Assembly (NCBI GenBank): GCA_030062745.1
Contig: CP099846.1
Location: 7,499,432-7,563,431, forward strand
Direction of reading: 5' to 3'
Length of the DNA: 64,000 nt
Origin: Capitulum mitella
Lineage: Eukaryota > Arthropoda > Thecostraca > Pollicipedomorpha > Pollicipedidae
Shown: positions 1-11,049 of the stretch, piece after piece
Layout: the number at the start of each line of letters is the position of its first letter
Numbering within the stretch: position 1 is the first letter of the stretch
Program-made: the position numbers and the translations under genes
Notes under the pieces: model-generated
What the model saw: only the letters and a program-made list of their open reading frames with translations
Told to the model about the DNA's origin: nothing
Databases searched by the model: none

Positions 1-1146
1 CGGCACAGGTGAAAACTGACCAGAAATACGCTTGATCCGCGCCCAGATCTGCGAAGTTGGCGTAAATCGATTGAGCGCGCTTACGTACACACGCTCGGAA
101 ACACGTTTCGCTTCCCTTATCGCGTGCCGAACAAAAGTTCTCGCCTTCTTGAAAGCTATCAGATTCTCTCTGCTACTCCTCACGTCAAAAGCACGGAATG
201 CGCGTTTACGAGCGCGGATGGCGTCCCGACACTTCTCCGTCCACCACGGGACAGGGGTGCGGCGGGGAACGCCAGAAGTGCAATGGGATGCAACCGCTGG
301 CACAATCTAGAAGCCTGTGTGTAAAATCCTCAACAGAGGTCGGCGTACCCTCACGGTCGGTTAGGAACGACGCCTCGAGCCGAGCCTTGAACTCGCTCCA
401 ATTTCCTTTTTTTCAAATTCCATCGTTGCGGTCTCACACACAACGCTCCGCTCCTTCCGTATCGAAGCCATACCGGCAAGTGGTCGCTTCCCATAGCGTC
501 ATCTGCCACAGACCACTCGAGGTTTTGCATCAGCTGGGCGCTGCATAGGCTTAGGCCTAGCGCGGACGTCTGACCGGACGACAGTGTAAAACACGTACGG
601 GTTCTTGTGTTTAAAATATATTGTGAAGCATCGTGGATAAAATTGTCACAAAGTCGCCCACGAGTGTTCGTGTTGTCACAGCCCCATGCAGTGTGGTGAG
701 CGTTAAAATCGCCTAAAAGTAGGAGTGGTGGTGAAAGCTCAGATATTAAACGTCTCATTTCTCCCGACGGAAAGGCGATGCCTGATGGAAGATACAACGA
801 ACAAACCGTGATGTGGCGGTGACTAAGATATAGGCGTGAGACCACAGCTTGAAGCGTAGACTGTAGGCCTAACCTCCTGGTTGGCACGCTATGGTGAACT
901 GCAAGGACACAACCGCATGCAATGCTATCAGTCAAGAAGTCCTTGCGAAGCACTGCATATCCCTTCAACGTGCAGTGGTGTTCGGCCGCAAGCTTTGTCT
1001 CTTGCAGTGCTACGGCTACAGGGCAGTGTCTGCTGATGACAGCCTGGAGATCATTTGCATTTGCCCCTATCCCTCTACAATTCCACCTCTACAATTCCAC
1101 TGTAAAAACGCCTCTAAAGGGGCCATGTTAAAACGGCATTAAAAAC
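1..1146 (-). pseudogene. Decayed I-type LINE, start of ORF2 (AP endonuclease region)
   Basis: Read on the minus strand this begins just after the ORF1/ORF2 boundary with the LQWNCRG block, then LQETKL, LLLGDFNAHHTAWGCDN and SDHLPVW. These are the metal-binding and catalytic blocks of the exonuclease/endonuclease/phosphatase domain that nicks target DNA in non-LTR retrotransposons. The segment 351-968 is open; frame changes are needed near 400 and near 260 to keep homology with the complete LINE at 57.7-64 kb (for example the WWTEKCRDAIRARKRAFRAFD stretch). The copy therefore cannot make a full protein. It continues beyond the left edge of the window and is interrupted at its other end by the Harbinger element; its ORF1 end resumes at 9224. 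Confidence 0.9.
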
Positions 1147-1149
1147 CAG

Positions 1150-1166
1150 GGCCTAGTTTCATAAAG
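1150..1166 (+). repeat. Left terminal inverted repeat of Harbinger element
   Basis: GGCCTAGTTTCATAAAG, preceded by target duplication CAG (1147-1149). Confidence 0.93.
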
Positions 1167-1449
1167 CTTCGTTAAAAGCGAACATGCGAAAAAGCAAAGA
1201 AATTTGGCGTGGTTTTGAAAATTCAGTTTCATAAAACTTCAAAACCACGAAATAGCGGAGTAAAATGTACGAAAAATTTCCAGCGAAACTCTTGGCATTT
1301 CCAGTGAAAATACGAAGAGCCAGTTTCACAAAAAACAGAAATCACGACATGTATTGACGAAACGCTTCTTTTACTCCAAAAGTATCTATGCTGAGCACAC
1401 AGGCATTGATTCTGAGGAGCGAAGTACATATGAGAGGTATAAATGCAGG

Positions 1450-4400
1450 ATGGGTGATCTTTTTGGGTTTGGTGATGTGGAAGCTGTGGAGCAAGAGATG
1501 GAGCAACAGGCAAGAAGAAGAATATTCAAGAGAAGAGTAAACATGGTACTTCCATCAAATGAAGATTTCAGGTATGTCACATTTATAGAATGAACTTAAA
1601 CAACTGACAACATTGCTTACTAACATCATGACAGAATGTTTTGGAAAAATGCTGCACAATTTCAGGAGCAAGTATTAAAATACACCACAATGCCTAACAC
1701 AACATATGCAAAGGATACACAACCATAGTTTCCGGTTGAAATGTAGGTTGATGACTGATTCAAATTTCAGAGAGCGATTCCGCATCAGCCCGGCTGCAAC
1801 TGAAGCCATCCTGGCTGGCATAGGGCCAATATTAAAGCATAAGACCAACAGAAATAATGCTTTAACACCAAAGGAGCAGCTGCTAACTGCCCTAAGGTAA
1901 ATGCCCATAGCAATGCACAGGAATGAATTCTTTCACACATAATGGGGAAACCTGTTTTTTTTAGTGCATTAGTTCAAATTTTACGATGCTGCTGCAGATG
2001 GATTGTCAACTTGCCTAAACTGAGAATGCTTTGACTAAAAAGAATCAGAGATTTAGCAGAATACTTGTCATGATAAATGAAAGTTACCTTGGAAGTACAG
2101 GCGCACTCAGAATCACTGTACTTGCAGATTCCTTGCCACTGGGGCTTTCTACAGCGCAGTCGGCGACATGCACGACCCCAGCAAGGCAACAGTGTATCGC
2201 ACAACTCTGAAGGTTTGCTGCGCTGTACGTGCAAAATTCGGGCACGCCATTCAGTGGCCGTCGTCCCCAGCTGCACTGCAGCAGCAGGCAAATGCCTTTA
2301 AAGACATGGCAGGCATGCCTGATGTCGTCGGTAAGCACAGCGGGTTTCATTTCCAAGGATGCAAATCCACCCTTTCACCCGTCATTGCTCAGCTACTTGA
2401 ATTCATCTACACTGATCACACATGCCACACGCAGCCAGAAACAATTCCGCTGCACATGTTTGTTTTCTGGCTTTCTTTTCGCCGCACCTCCACCAAGGAT
2501 GTAAGGCAAACCTTGCGCGTGCAGATCGCGTCACCACTGAAGCACGCGTCGCTTTAACGTCGTCAGCTTTCGTTGAGGACAGTGACGTCACTGATTCTTA
2601 GAGACAGAAACTGGTGGGATGACATTCACAATTATATACACGGAAGGTGGAAGCCATGTGGCGCTGGGGCGCTGTGCTCTCTTTTCCTTGAGCATGCGGG
2701 GCGTTGAGTCCAGGGGCGGACCCAGCGGCTCCGTTGGGGAAGAGGGGCAAACCAGAGTTTTCTGGGTCTAGATGGCAGGCCAACGGAGTCAGGGCTGTCG
2801 ATTTGTATTTTTTCGAGAGGGTCCTGGCGGACCCAATGTTCATTTGGGCTCACCAAATGTTGGTTTGGGCGCACTCAGTGTTTGCTGACGGTTTTAAAGG
2901 TATGTGAGCGATAATAACGAAAAACGGCCTCAGTAGATAAGAGATAGGTGGAAAGTAAAGAATAAAGTCCAAAGCGATGTGTCCATCTATATTTCGATCT
3001 TCTACCTATTTATGCCTATATACATGAAGAGAAATGCAGTTTTGTATCCGATAAATAGTAACAAAAAACCTATAAATTTCCGTTCGTCAAAATAAAGTGG
3101 GCTAAATCCGTTGAGAAACCCGCATTTGGAGGAGGTTAGGCTGTCGAGCCCTGAGCTCGGCCCCCCCCCCAATCATTTACGGAAATCGACGCCCCTGAGC
3201 GGAGTCGTTGACCGGAGGGAGGGGGTGGAACGAGTCGGGAGAGTCGAGGGAGTCGTAGGAACGGGGGGAAAACGGGGAACCCACACTTGTTTGGATATTG
3301 AACATAAGCCCTATGTGAAAAACCCCTTTGCCACCATTCCTCCCCAAGCAAATATTTTTTTATGTTCCTACCTTCCACGCCTCGATACATAATGCGATTA
3401 AAATCTATTAGAGGTGGGAAGGCCCTTCTCAACCCCGGCAGGATCTTCAATCACCGGTGCAAAATCATCCTCTCCAGAAGAAATGATCACTGGGTTTTCG
3501 TCCCTTTTGCTTTCGCCTTTACTCCTGTCCCCGATAACTCCTCCCGTTCGTCAACCTCCTCCTCCCCTCCTCCCGGTGATGAAGCCTACGGGGTCATTTT
3601 TGCCATAGACATCTCATCCATGTCAAGAAAGCAGGCGCACGTCACATCATGCTGCCACTGACACACACCACCTTTTTCTAGGGTGCATAGACGGCACACG
3701 TCAGGTTGCGGGTGCCGGCTGACGACGAAGAAATATACCTGAACCGGCACCACCAAACATCTTTAAACGTCGTAGCCGTGGCAGGAGCTGATCTTACATT
3801 CACCTTTGTATCTGTACATGCACCAGGCAGGATGCACGACGCAAGGGTGTTGCGCACATCTGGGCTTCCTGAGATGTGAGTTTCATACCAGAAAAACATA
3901 CATTTGTCTTCGTGGATTTTGCAGCCAGTACTGCTGCTAGTTCGGTGGCTGTACCACCCCTAAAAACAAACGGGACGCTTACCAATAATCGTTTTAAGAG
4001 TTTTGTTGCACTGCAGAAGAAGTGAATGCAAAGCTACCTTTCCAGCTTTCAGGACGTTTATGCATTCGTACCGTAATCTAATACCACTGAATCAAAGATA
4101 CCACTAAATTTAGGATTTTAAAAACTCATGCTCATTAACGAAACAATTTTCTCAGGGTACGGACGAACCAACAATTTATTGGTCATAACGTCATCCTCGG
4201 TGACTCCGCCTACCCCACCCTTCCGTGGCTCATGACTCCGTTCGATCACCCCACAACGTTGGCAGAAAGGAGGTAGGAAGGGTTAGTCGCAGATCAAATT
4301 CTGACATGTCATTGCTTCATCTCATTACGTGGAACCCGTTGAATGATGCAAAAGGATTTCTCAAAAGCAGAATGAGATGCCTCAGCTTGTGCAATGTATG

Positions 4401-5079
4401 TCACAATCACGGGGATGTTGTGTACACTTTGGTGGGACCTCCGTTATTAGTGCCACGTGATGATTGACATAAACTATGAATCAAACCACATCTCTCCCAC
4501 TGCAAGGTACAACGCCGTTCACGCGCGGACGCGTTCCGTCGTTGAACGGGCGTTCGGTATTTTAAAGAGGAGATGGCCAGCCATCGATGGGAAGCAGCTG
4601 AGGCTGAGAAAGGTGGAGTCATCAGCCAACGTCGTGATGTAGGTCGATGCACTTCCGCGCAATTTGAAGGGTTGAAATCATTTTCGACCGTTGACTAAAA
4701 TCATAACTGCAGCAATGGTTGATGTGAATTTTCACGGCCCCTGTTTATCGTTCAGACTTTATTTACTAATTTCTTTGCATCCATTTCCGTAGCTAATTTA
4801 TCAATGACCACCTCCATTTACATGGCTGATCTCACTAATTTTCTCCAAACTCAGAATCACTGAGAGCATCAGTGACTTTTCAGGGCCTGTTTTATGCTTC
4901 ACAATTTGTGCACAAGGGGAGGTGATGTTGGTGCCTGGCTGCAGCCGCCAACCGAGGCCGCCCCTCAGCCAGCGGGCCGGGAGACGCCGGCCGAGGACGC
5001 CGCCGCCCTCGGTGGTCTGGCGGCGGAGCGGCGCCGCGGCATGGCGCGCCGCGCCCACATAGCCAGCCGGGTTTTGTAA
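1450..5079 (+). CDS. Harbinger DDE transposase, seven exons, one 2-bp lesion
   Basis: Exons fit at 1450-1571, 1747-1896, 2128-2330, 3682-3875, 4156-4272, 4507-4638 and 4884-5079, all with GT/AG ends and matching phases. ATG 1450 opens MGDLFGFGDVEA. The product (about 371 residues) matches HARBI1-type transposases: FRERFRISPAATEA helix region, FLATGAFYSAVGDMH, then catalytic DGTH (exon 4), ILGDSAYP (exon 5) and VVERAFGILKRRW (exon 6), giving the D-D-E triad, and MACFMLHNLC near the end. Exon lengths sum to 1 mod 3. The discrepancy lies at 3691-3700, where GGCACACGTC stands for an expected GGCACACACGTC, so two bases are missing inside DGTH(V) and the downstream frame is lost. No other stop was seen. 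The enzyme cuts and pastes the element, normally with the Myb-like partner. Confidence 0.88.
2711..3197. mobile_element. Possible small hAT-type MITE inside a Harbinger intron
   Basis: The interval begins CAGGGGCGGACCC and ends GACGCCCCTG, the kind of short CAGGGGCG ends seen on non-autonomous hAT elements, and contains no coding signal. The flanking 8-mers (GTTGAGTC and AGCGGAGT) do not match, so the pairing of the two ends is uncertain; they may belong to two different repeats. The interval lies in the intron between transposase exons 3 and 4. Confidence 0.3.
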
Positions 5080-5097
5080 ACTGTGTTTAACTGCTCG

Positions 5098-5171
5098 TAT
5101 ATATATATATATATATACACATATATATGTGTGTGTGTTATATATGTACATATGTGTATATTACAAGCATG

Positions 5172-5202
<31 letters not shown>

Positions 5203-5206
5203 AACT
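5098..5206. repeat. (TA)n/(TG)n microsatellite
   Basis: Two long TA runs joined by TG runs and a short complex spacer, lying in the 3' non-coding space just after the Harbinger transposase stop codon. Confidence 0.95.
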
Positions 5207-5730
5207 GTATAACTATATATAACTATGCAAATGCTGTTTGCAAGAGTTTGTACTAATGTGTAAATATTTGTAGTATCAAACACATAAATATGTAGCTTGT
5301 TAAGTATAGTTGTGTACGTAGTGCATCATATACATAGTGTAGAAATATACTGTGTTTATCAGTTTGGGACCTTTGACTGTTTCTGCTCATGCAAGACACC
5401 CAAAGAATGAAATGCATCTAGACAGGCCCTTTTGGCATTAGCAATGCTGTCATGGAAAGTCAAGAAATAGACATGATGTGGTTCAACACCTGTAATTGGA
5501 CAACTGTCATGCAACATAACACCTGCCATAAACTACACAAGTTAACAAAACTCAAAAGGTACGAACATGGTTTCGAAACAGTTCTTAGATAATACCATAG
5601 GAATTTTTCTGTGGTGGACATAATGCACAAAACAGTTAGGCACAACTAACACAACAAAATAACACGGACACACAAAATTCAAACGCACTTAAGCTTGCAA
5701 AACGCAATCCCACGAGTGTACAGCAGACAT

Positions 5731-7275
5731 TTACAACAGGCCTGAAAATATATCGGAGAGCACCTCAGCCTGGCCGTGACTGCGGGATCTCAAAATACCT
5801 AGCATTTCCCTTAGACATTGGTTTTGTAAGATGGCGCGGACCTCCGCCCTCTCCTCCGTCGTGAGGTCTTCTTCGGGCCGGCTCATGATCTCCTGGTATC
5901 GGGCTCGCTGTGCACTGCGATCGCCGCCCGCCGCTGTGCATAGCGCTTGCCCTGGGTCCCTGTTCAGGATGAGGGTGTTCCAGTTCTGGAACGGGGCTGC
6001 CCTGATCGCCCTCCGGAACACCATTCGACGAGAGCGAAAGTAACATCTCGGGGATAGCAGGGACCTCCGGCGGCTTTTCCAGGGACGACAGAGCGCCCGG
6101 CACTCTCTCGATCGTGCTGGTGCGGCCTGCAGTTACAAACTGGTGTTAACTTACTTCAGGTGGGATGTGAGGCTTTGTGACCTCCGTCTACTTGTATTGT
6201 GTATCGATGTAATGTGCACCTGGATACGTTCTGCCGAAAAATCTTTCAATGCCATCTTGTTATCGTTAAACACAGACTAAAACGTAGCCATGAACATATG
6301 GCCCCACGCATTGCGAATAATGACCTAGGATGTTATTACATACCCGCGATGTCAAGCGCCAGATGATCGAGGTCGTCTAAGGGCGCTACACGGCCAGTCC
6401 CCGTTTTCCTGACATTCTCACTCTTTTCTGGAACATGGACAATTTCAGCGGGTGCTATCATGATCTGGTGGTAATCCGGCAATTGCAATCTTACTATTTT
6501 CAAGTTGCAAATAAATCAGTAAGCTGACGAGTGATGCCATGCAAATGCGTTGCTGCCATTCATGACAAAGCCGCACGTGTTGCTCACGATATTGTTGTCT
6601 TTTCACAACTTTAACTCAGTGTACGTTTACCTCTGCTTGCGCGGAGCTGATTCCCAACGAAAACTTTCCTGAATGAGGACAGAGTCGTGGAATGTGTTAC
6701 GAGGCCTAAATCTTTGGCTTTGTTTAAAATGTCGTCCCATTCTTTCTGCCTGACTTCGTGCGCTCCGGGGCCCATCAGTTTGCCATAAAGTACCTGAAAG
6801 CATGTTACAGCCCAGTCAGGTCAATTTCAGATGGCATCCAACGTCGAGAGGGAATGATATGTTTGTAACATATGCCATGCAGTACCGTGATAACGTTTCT
6901 TGAATGTATGCTGCTCGGCACCTAGTATGTGTCCCAATGGGTTAACGATATTTGGTAGAGATAGAAACGGAATCAGTTCCCGTTTCTGGGCATATACGAG
7001 TGAATCGATTCACTTCAGGAGAATTAATGATACGTTAAGCCACATCAGAAGCTGTTTCTTATCGTGTTGGCGAAATCGTATACCGTCTAAACAGCATTTT
7101 CATTTTACTCTTAGCGACGGCAATCACGCAATTACAAGTGCAACAACATCAGCACACTAAAAGGAGAATAAAATCATTTCAAACGACAGGACAGAGAAGC
7201 TCTCACCACTTTTTTCTCCGAGATGCTCCGGAAAATCTCCAGTTTCTTTTGCCTCTGCATTTTGCGGAAACTCAT
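5731..7275 (-). CDS. Myb/SANT-like DNA-binding accessory gene of the Harbinger element
   Basis: Four exons fit on the minus strand: 7275-7207 (ATG, MSFRKMQRQKKLEIF), 6793-6631, 6493-6344 and 6126 to about 5731-5765. The first two join in phase into EKKVVLYGKLMGPGAHEV, KEWDDILNKAKDLGL and SSFRKVFVGNQLRAS, the tryptophan-containing trihelix/SANT-like fold of Harbinger second proteins. Exon 3 carries RKTGTGRV and DLDHLALDI, a conserved linker of the same family. In the last exon the frame predicted by phase is Pro/Arg-rich and ends at 5765. The alternative frame gives the more natural helical tail AQRARYQEIMSRPEEDL to 5731, so a 1-nt shift or an extra splice is likely. In related systems the protein brings the transposase to the subterminal DNA and to the nucleus. 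Confidence 0.75.
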
Positions 7276-8307
7276 CTTGGTGTAAAACGCCAAAAACGTA
7301 CAGTTTCAAAAGCCCTAAACCCTTGAAAATCCTTAGAAAATCCTGCCAAAAACTGAAACGTTTAAATCGGTCCTCCTCCTGTCAACCAACGGAAGCAACG
7401 TTTAACAGGACCTGCGGGGCAAGGAAATAATTGTTGTCTGTTGCTCGTGAATTCACGCATAAATAATTGTTCTTGCCGCACGTGTAATGTGTAAGCAGCC
7501 TCTTTCACGCTATGTCCCGGAAAATGCATTTGCTTCATAAAAGGAAATGCACATTGGTGAAAAATAGTTATTTACCAGCACCACCACGAATTTTCCCACA
7601 CTTCATAAATCGTCATTCAAATTCTGCAGTACAATTCCATGTACACCTGGGAAGTAATAAAACCTGCTTTCTCAAATCTCTTTTTATATCGTTTTATTTC
7701 TCATCCATTTCTTCAGTTACTACAGCCAAGCAATGTTCCACTCAATGCCAAGGACATAAACCGCATGTCAAACAGAGGGAACATCTCGTTGTCAAACGTC
7801 TGGTCCCAGCAACGCTGATCCTCAGTCGATTCGCACTGATCCCTAATGCGAGTGGTTGCGGCACACGTCATACTCCGGTGCGCGCCAAACCCTTATCCGG
7901 GGTTCTGGTGGACGCCACCGAAAGCCACAGACGTCAGTACCCTGGACCACAATAACTCCCACATTAAAGACTACGAGAGAACCGAAGCCTATGTGTAATG
8001 ATGATCATGACGGTGGCACAAGGGACATTTTAACCCATTGCTTTGATAATGGGCATAAACATTCATCTTTACCGATACAAATCAAGCTTACAAAAAAATA
8101 CGTTTGACTTTTTTATGCTCGTTTCTATTCCTTTAACATGACACACGCCCAAATAGCTACTCATTTCTTATAAGAAGAGAAACAGTTTGTTTAAAAATAA
8201 AGAAAGCAAATTTTTTAGACAAAAAAACAAGCATGATGACAATTCGACAGGTTCATTGCATTCTCTGGGTCACAGGCCACATAGTCCCGGATGTCGTAGC
8301 CTTTCAT

Positions 8308-8658
8308 TTAGCGAAGCCGCGAACTGAGATTCGCGGAGCAGTCTGCACCGGGTCCTGCTCGATCCTCAGCAAGTTTACCATCCCTTAGACTTGGTGGAGA
8401 TCGGCTCCATGGACATACCAGGCGTCCCATGATTTGGCAGATGCTGATGATGTCTACTACGCTCAAATAGTCGGCAATGATATGATCCTGATCAGCTGCC
8501 TGATCGGCACGCCTTTGCTCGGCACTATCTTTCTCTGGCGGAACGGGTGCACTAATGCCGTCATGGTGACGACGAGTCAGCAGACCGATTCCAAACACAG
8601 CCATGCCGAACCACACCACTGGCGCCAAGGTGAGGCAGAGCTTCACAATGCGCTGCAC
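8308..8658 (-). CDS. Unassigned reading frame with one strong membrane segment
   Basis: A 116-codon minus-strand frame whose N-terminus is strongly hydrophobic (KLCLTLAPVVWFGMAVFGIG, then charged LLTRRHHDG), as for a type II anchor or an uncleaved signal peptide. A polar acidic stretch (PPEKDSAEQRRADQAADQD) follows. I do not recognise the family. The third-position GC is higher than in the surrounding AT-rich arm, so it may be captured host DNA. It may equally be a chance frame. MITE-like sequence begins two bases upstream of its start. Confidence 0.3.
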   Translation of the reverse strand: MQRIVKLCLTLAPVVWFGMAVFGIGLLTRRHHDGISAPVPPEKDSAEQRRADQAADQDHIIADYLSVVDIISICQIMGRLVCPWSRSPPSLRDGKLAEDRAGPGADCSANLSSRLR

Positions 8659-8895
8659 GCAAGGGCGTAACCAGGATTTTTACCAGGAGAGCGCCAAATC
8701 GGATCAGGGAACCCCTGTAACCAGTGGGGGCCCTCGTAACCAGTGGAGGCCCATGTGGCGTCTCATAGTGTATCATAGCGTAGCAGTTATATCATGGCGT
8801 AAAAGGGCGTTGATGACGAAAAACGTCAGGTGCGAGGGGCACTCGTCAGGGCGGCAGAATTTAATGTGTGGGAACAATGGCATTGAGTCTGGCAA

Positions 8896-8956
8896 ATGAA
8901 CGAATGAACGAACGAATGAACGAAAGAACGGAACAAACGAATGAATGAATAAAGGA
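8896..8956. repeat. Degenerate (GAAC/GAAT)n run
   Basis: About fifteen tandem 4-nt units of GAAC, GAAT and close variants. Confidence 0.9.
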
Positions 8957-9203
8957 ACGTGCAGAGATGTGTCCAGTAGTTTAATGCATACGTGAATGAA
9001 TAACCCACCATGAAGGAATCTATCCGTGTACTGGAGGATGATGTGCCCCACGGTTTCCATGGCGACGAATTTTAAAATATGCGCCAGTCGTCAAAAATGC
9101 GCCGGCGTAAACTGCGAACCTACGCCTTTTGGTGAAACTGACTTGTTTATGCTTCGTACTTTTACACGGCGTGTTTTCGCAGGTTCGTAGGTTCGCACAT
9201 TTG

Positions 9204-9220
9204 CTTTATGAAACTAGGCC
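9204..9220 (-). repeat. Right terminal inverted repeat of Harbinger element
   Basis: CTTTATGAAACTAGGCC, the exact inverse of the left end, followed by target duplication CAG (9221-9223). Confidence 0.93.
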
Positions 9221-9223
9221 CAG

Positions 9224-9900
9224 GTCTTAAAACCAAGCACGATTTAAAAGAACTGGGTTCCACCAGTTGCAGGACTGGAAACCTCAAACCTGGAGCCACG
9301 GTCAGGGCTGTCTCGGTGACCGCGCTAAAATCGCTTCTAAAGGGGCGAAGTAAAAAAGTCCACAATGCATTAAGAGTAGGCGGCTGAGCCACTATTCGGG
9401 TCACACTGATCGGAGCGGCCCCAAGCGTCCGCACCCACAGAGCTGGGTCTTGTTCTTGGCCTAAACCGGGGCTGCCACCCTCCGTGGGCGACAGCTGCCA
9501 CGGCAGGCCGCGCTCCTCCGGGCGCGACGGTCTCGACGGAGTCGCCGCCGAAGACGCGTCGTCCCGGAATGGAGGCCGCCGCGGAGGAGGACCCATCGGA
9601 GACGGGTCCTCCCTCGGCAAGGAGACTCTGCGTGAAGGGGCTTCCACGCGCTTCTTGGGCGCGGGGGCGGGTGGTACACTGGAGGCTGACAGCTTGTCAG
9701 TTCTCGGTGAGTGGTTCGCGGCACCTGTGTTTCCTTTCCGAGGCCCATTAGAAGCCTTGACCCTCTGCTGTTCGATGAGGCGTGCCCGCTTGGCATCATG
9801 GGCGCGTCTCTCCGCCTCCTGGCGCTCCAGAACCTCGGCCGCCCCTGTTCTACCGAGTCCAGGGAGACCCAGGGGTGGAGAGGAGGCCGGTGAGGTACGC
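9224..9900 (-). pseudogene. C-terminal part of ORF1 of the split LINE
   Basis: An open minus-strand frame reads through a Lys/Arg/Glu helix (EVLERQEAERRAHDAKRAR), a Ser/Pro/Arg-rich stretch and GPPPRRPPFRDDASS, then LPWQLSPTEGGS. The last blocks align with the C-terminal part of ORF1 in the LINE at 61784-62062 (MGPPP..., PPPWPASPTDGG). It is the upstream neighbour of the endonuclease fragment at 1-1146 before the Harbinger insertion. Similarity and openness fade near 9900, where stops appear. Confidence 0.7.
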
Positions 9901-11045
9901 GGAAGTCATGGCACTGGGGACGGAGCTGTGCTACGACGTAGCTGTCAAGTGATTTCGCTACCTACTCAAACTTTCTGTGAAGCAGCTTCCGCGGCCGCGA
10001 TAACGCTTAAAGCGTCTGCTGCTGACGTGAAAGTTCTTTGCGAAAACCTAATATAATAGGATACTTATATTAAAGATTCAACAGCACACGGTCGCTGATG
10101 GGATTCTGTACGTCCCACGAAGGTTCATATCTCTTGTCCTATTTTCTTTTTCTTTATCAAAATAGCGTCAGAGTTATGCCAGTGGTGGTGTGGTAGTTCA
10201 GTGTAACATTGAAATTTCATACGTGGTGAATCAAGGATGTGCACCTTTCTGTTCCCAGTGCTGCATGTTATGATTTGGGTCTTATTTTGTGGTCCACCTT
10301 CCATGTTTGTCCTTATTTCGTGCACTGCCAAGTACACGAATATAAAACCAAAGGTGTCATGCACCAGACGACGAGAAAGATTAGTCTTCACGACCATGCT
10401 CCTGCTGGCGATAAAGCTGGCGACTAAACCGACGCGTAAAGAACGGCCGGTACTTTCGACTATTACAGCTGAAATCCTTCTCGTAATGTACCATACGCTA
10501 AGTGGTAGTCAAAACACTTTTCGTATCGACTCGCAGAATCCCTTGTGCAGCAACGATATGAATCTACAGCCTGATCTTACGTACGCTATAAAACATCTTG
10601 GCAACGTCCTCGTAATCATCCCGCAACTACTCAATGCAAGTACATGTTACTGCATTGTCAGTACTGCTCAAGATTCTTATATATGCGTTACGACTAAGTC
10701 CTAGTTTTTTATCTTGTAATTTGACGGCGCCAAAGCAAACCTTTGTATATGCATAAGTTTCCTTCTTCATCAATGTCTTGGCATTGTATATCGTTAATTT
10801 ACAATGCAGGATTCCATGCCTGTTGTCCATCATGGTGAACTCGGTTACGGGATATTTTCAAGTACAATAACAGACCCTCCATCATAAGTATTTCGTTTGT
10901 ATGGGGCACCTAGCAGACTGGAAACGTCTGCATCTTTGCGCTCAAACACCGAGCGACTTTCATTTCAACTGCGCGCACATTTCCAATGAGTGCGGTGACA
11001 GGCAGGTGGTTACGCCATGGCAACTGTTTCCGTTGTAGTTATTAC
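9901..11045. other. No recognisable gene
   Basis: AT-rich intergenic sequence. A 155-codon plus-strand frame at 10237-10704 has no coherent domain and is taken as chance. Confidence 0.6.
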
Positions 11046-11049
11046 TTAA

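Larger units (their letters stand above)
7276..9203. other. Harbinger right arm, mostly non-coding
   Basis: This stretch lies between the start of the Myb-like gene and the right inverted repeat. It holds an unexplained membrane-like reading frame (8308-8658), the start of a MITE-like sequence at 8660 (CAAGGGCGTAACCAGGATTTTT, compare the MITE ends at 45959 and 37682) and a degenerate GAAC/GAAT tetranucleotide run at 8896-8956. Nothing else is recognisable. Confidence 0.7.
1150..9220 (+). mobile_element. PIF/Harbinger DNA transposon, complete with both ends
   Basis: The element starts GGCCTAGTTTCATAAAG and ends with the exact inverse, a 17-bp perfect terminal inverted repeat. It is flanked by CAG at 1147-1149 and again at 9221-9223. 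A 3-bp duplication of the CWG/TWA type is what PIF/Harbinger transposases make. The element is 8,071 bp and carries the two genes usual for the group: a DDE transposase on the plus strand and a Myb/SANT-like gene on the minus strand, tail to tail. Further partial similarity just inside the ends (GTTTCAT and CAGTTTCA blocks) suggests subterminal transposase-binding repeats. It split an older LINE. Confidence 0.93.

Noticed and set aside
10237..10704. 155-codon plus-strand frame
   Set aside because: No family, no supporting structure, hydrophobic start followed by random composition.
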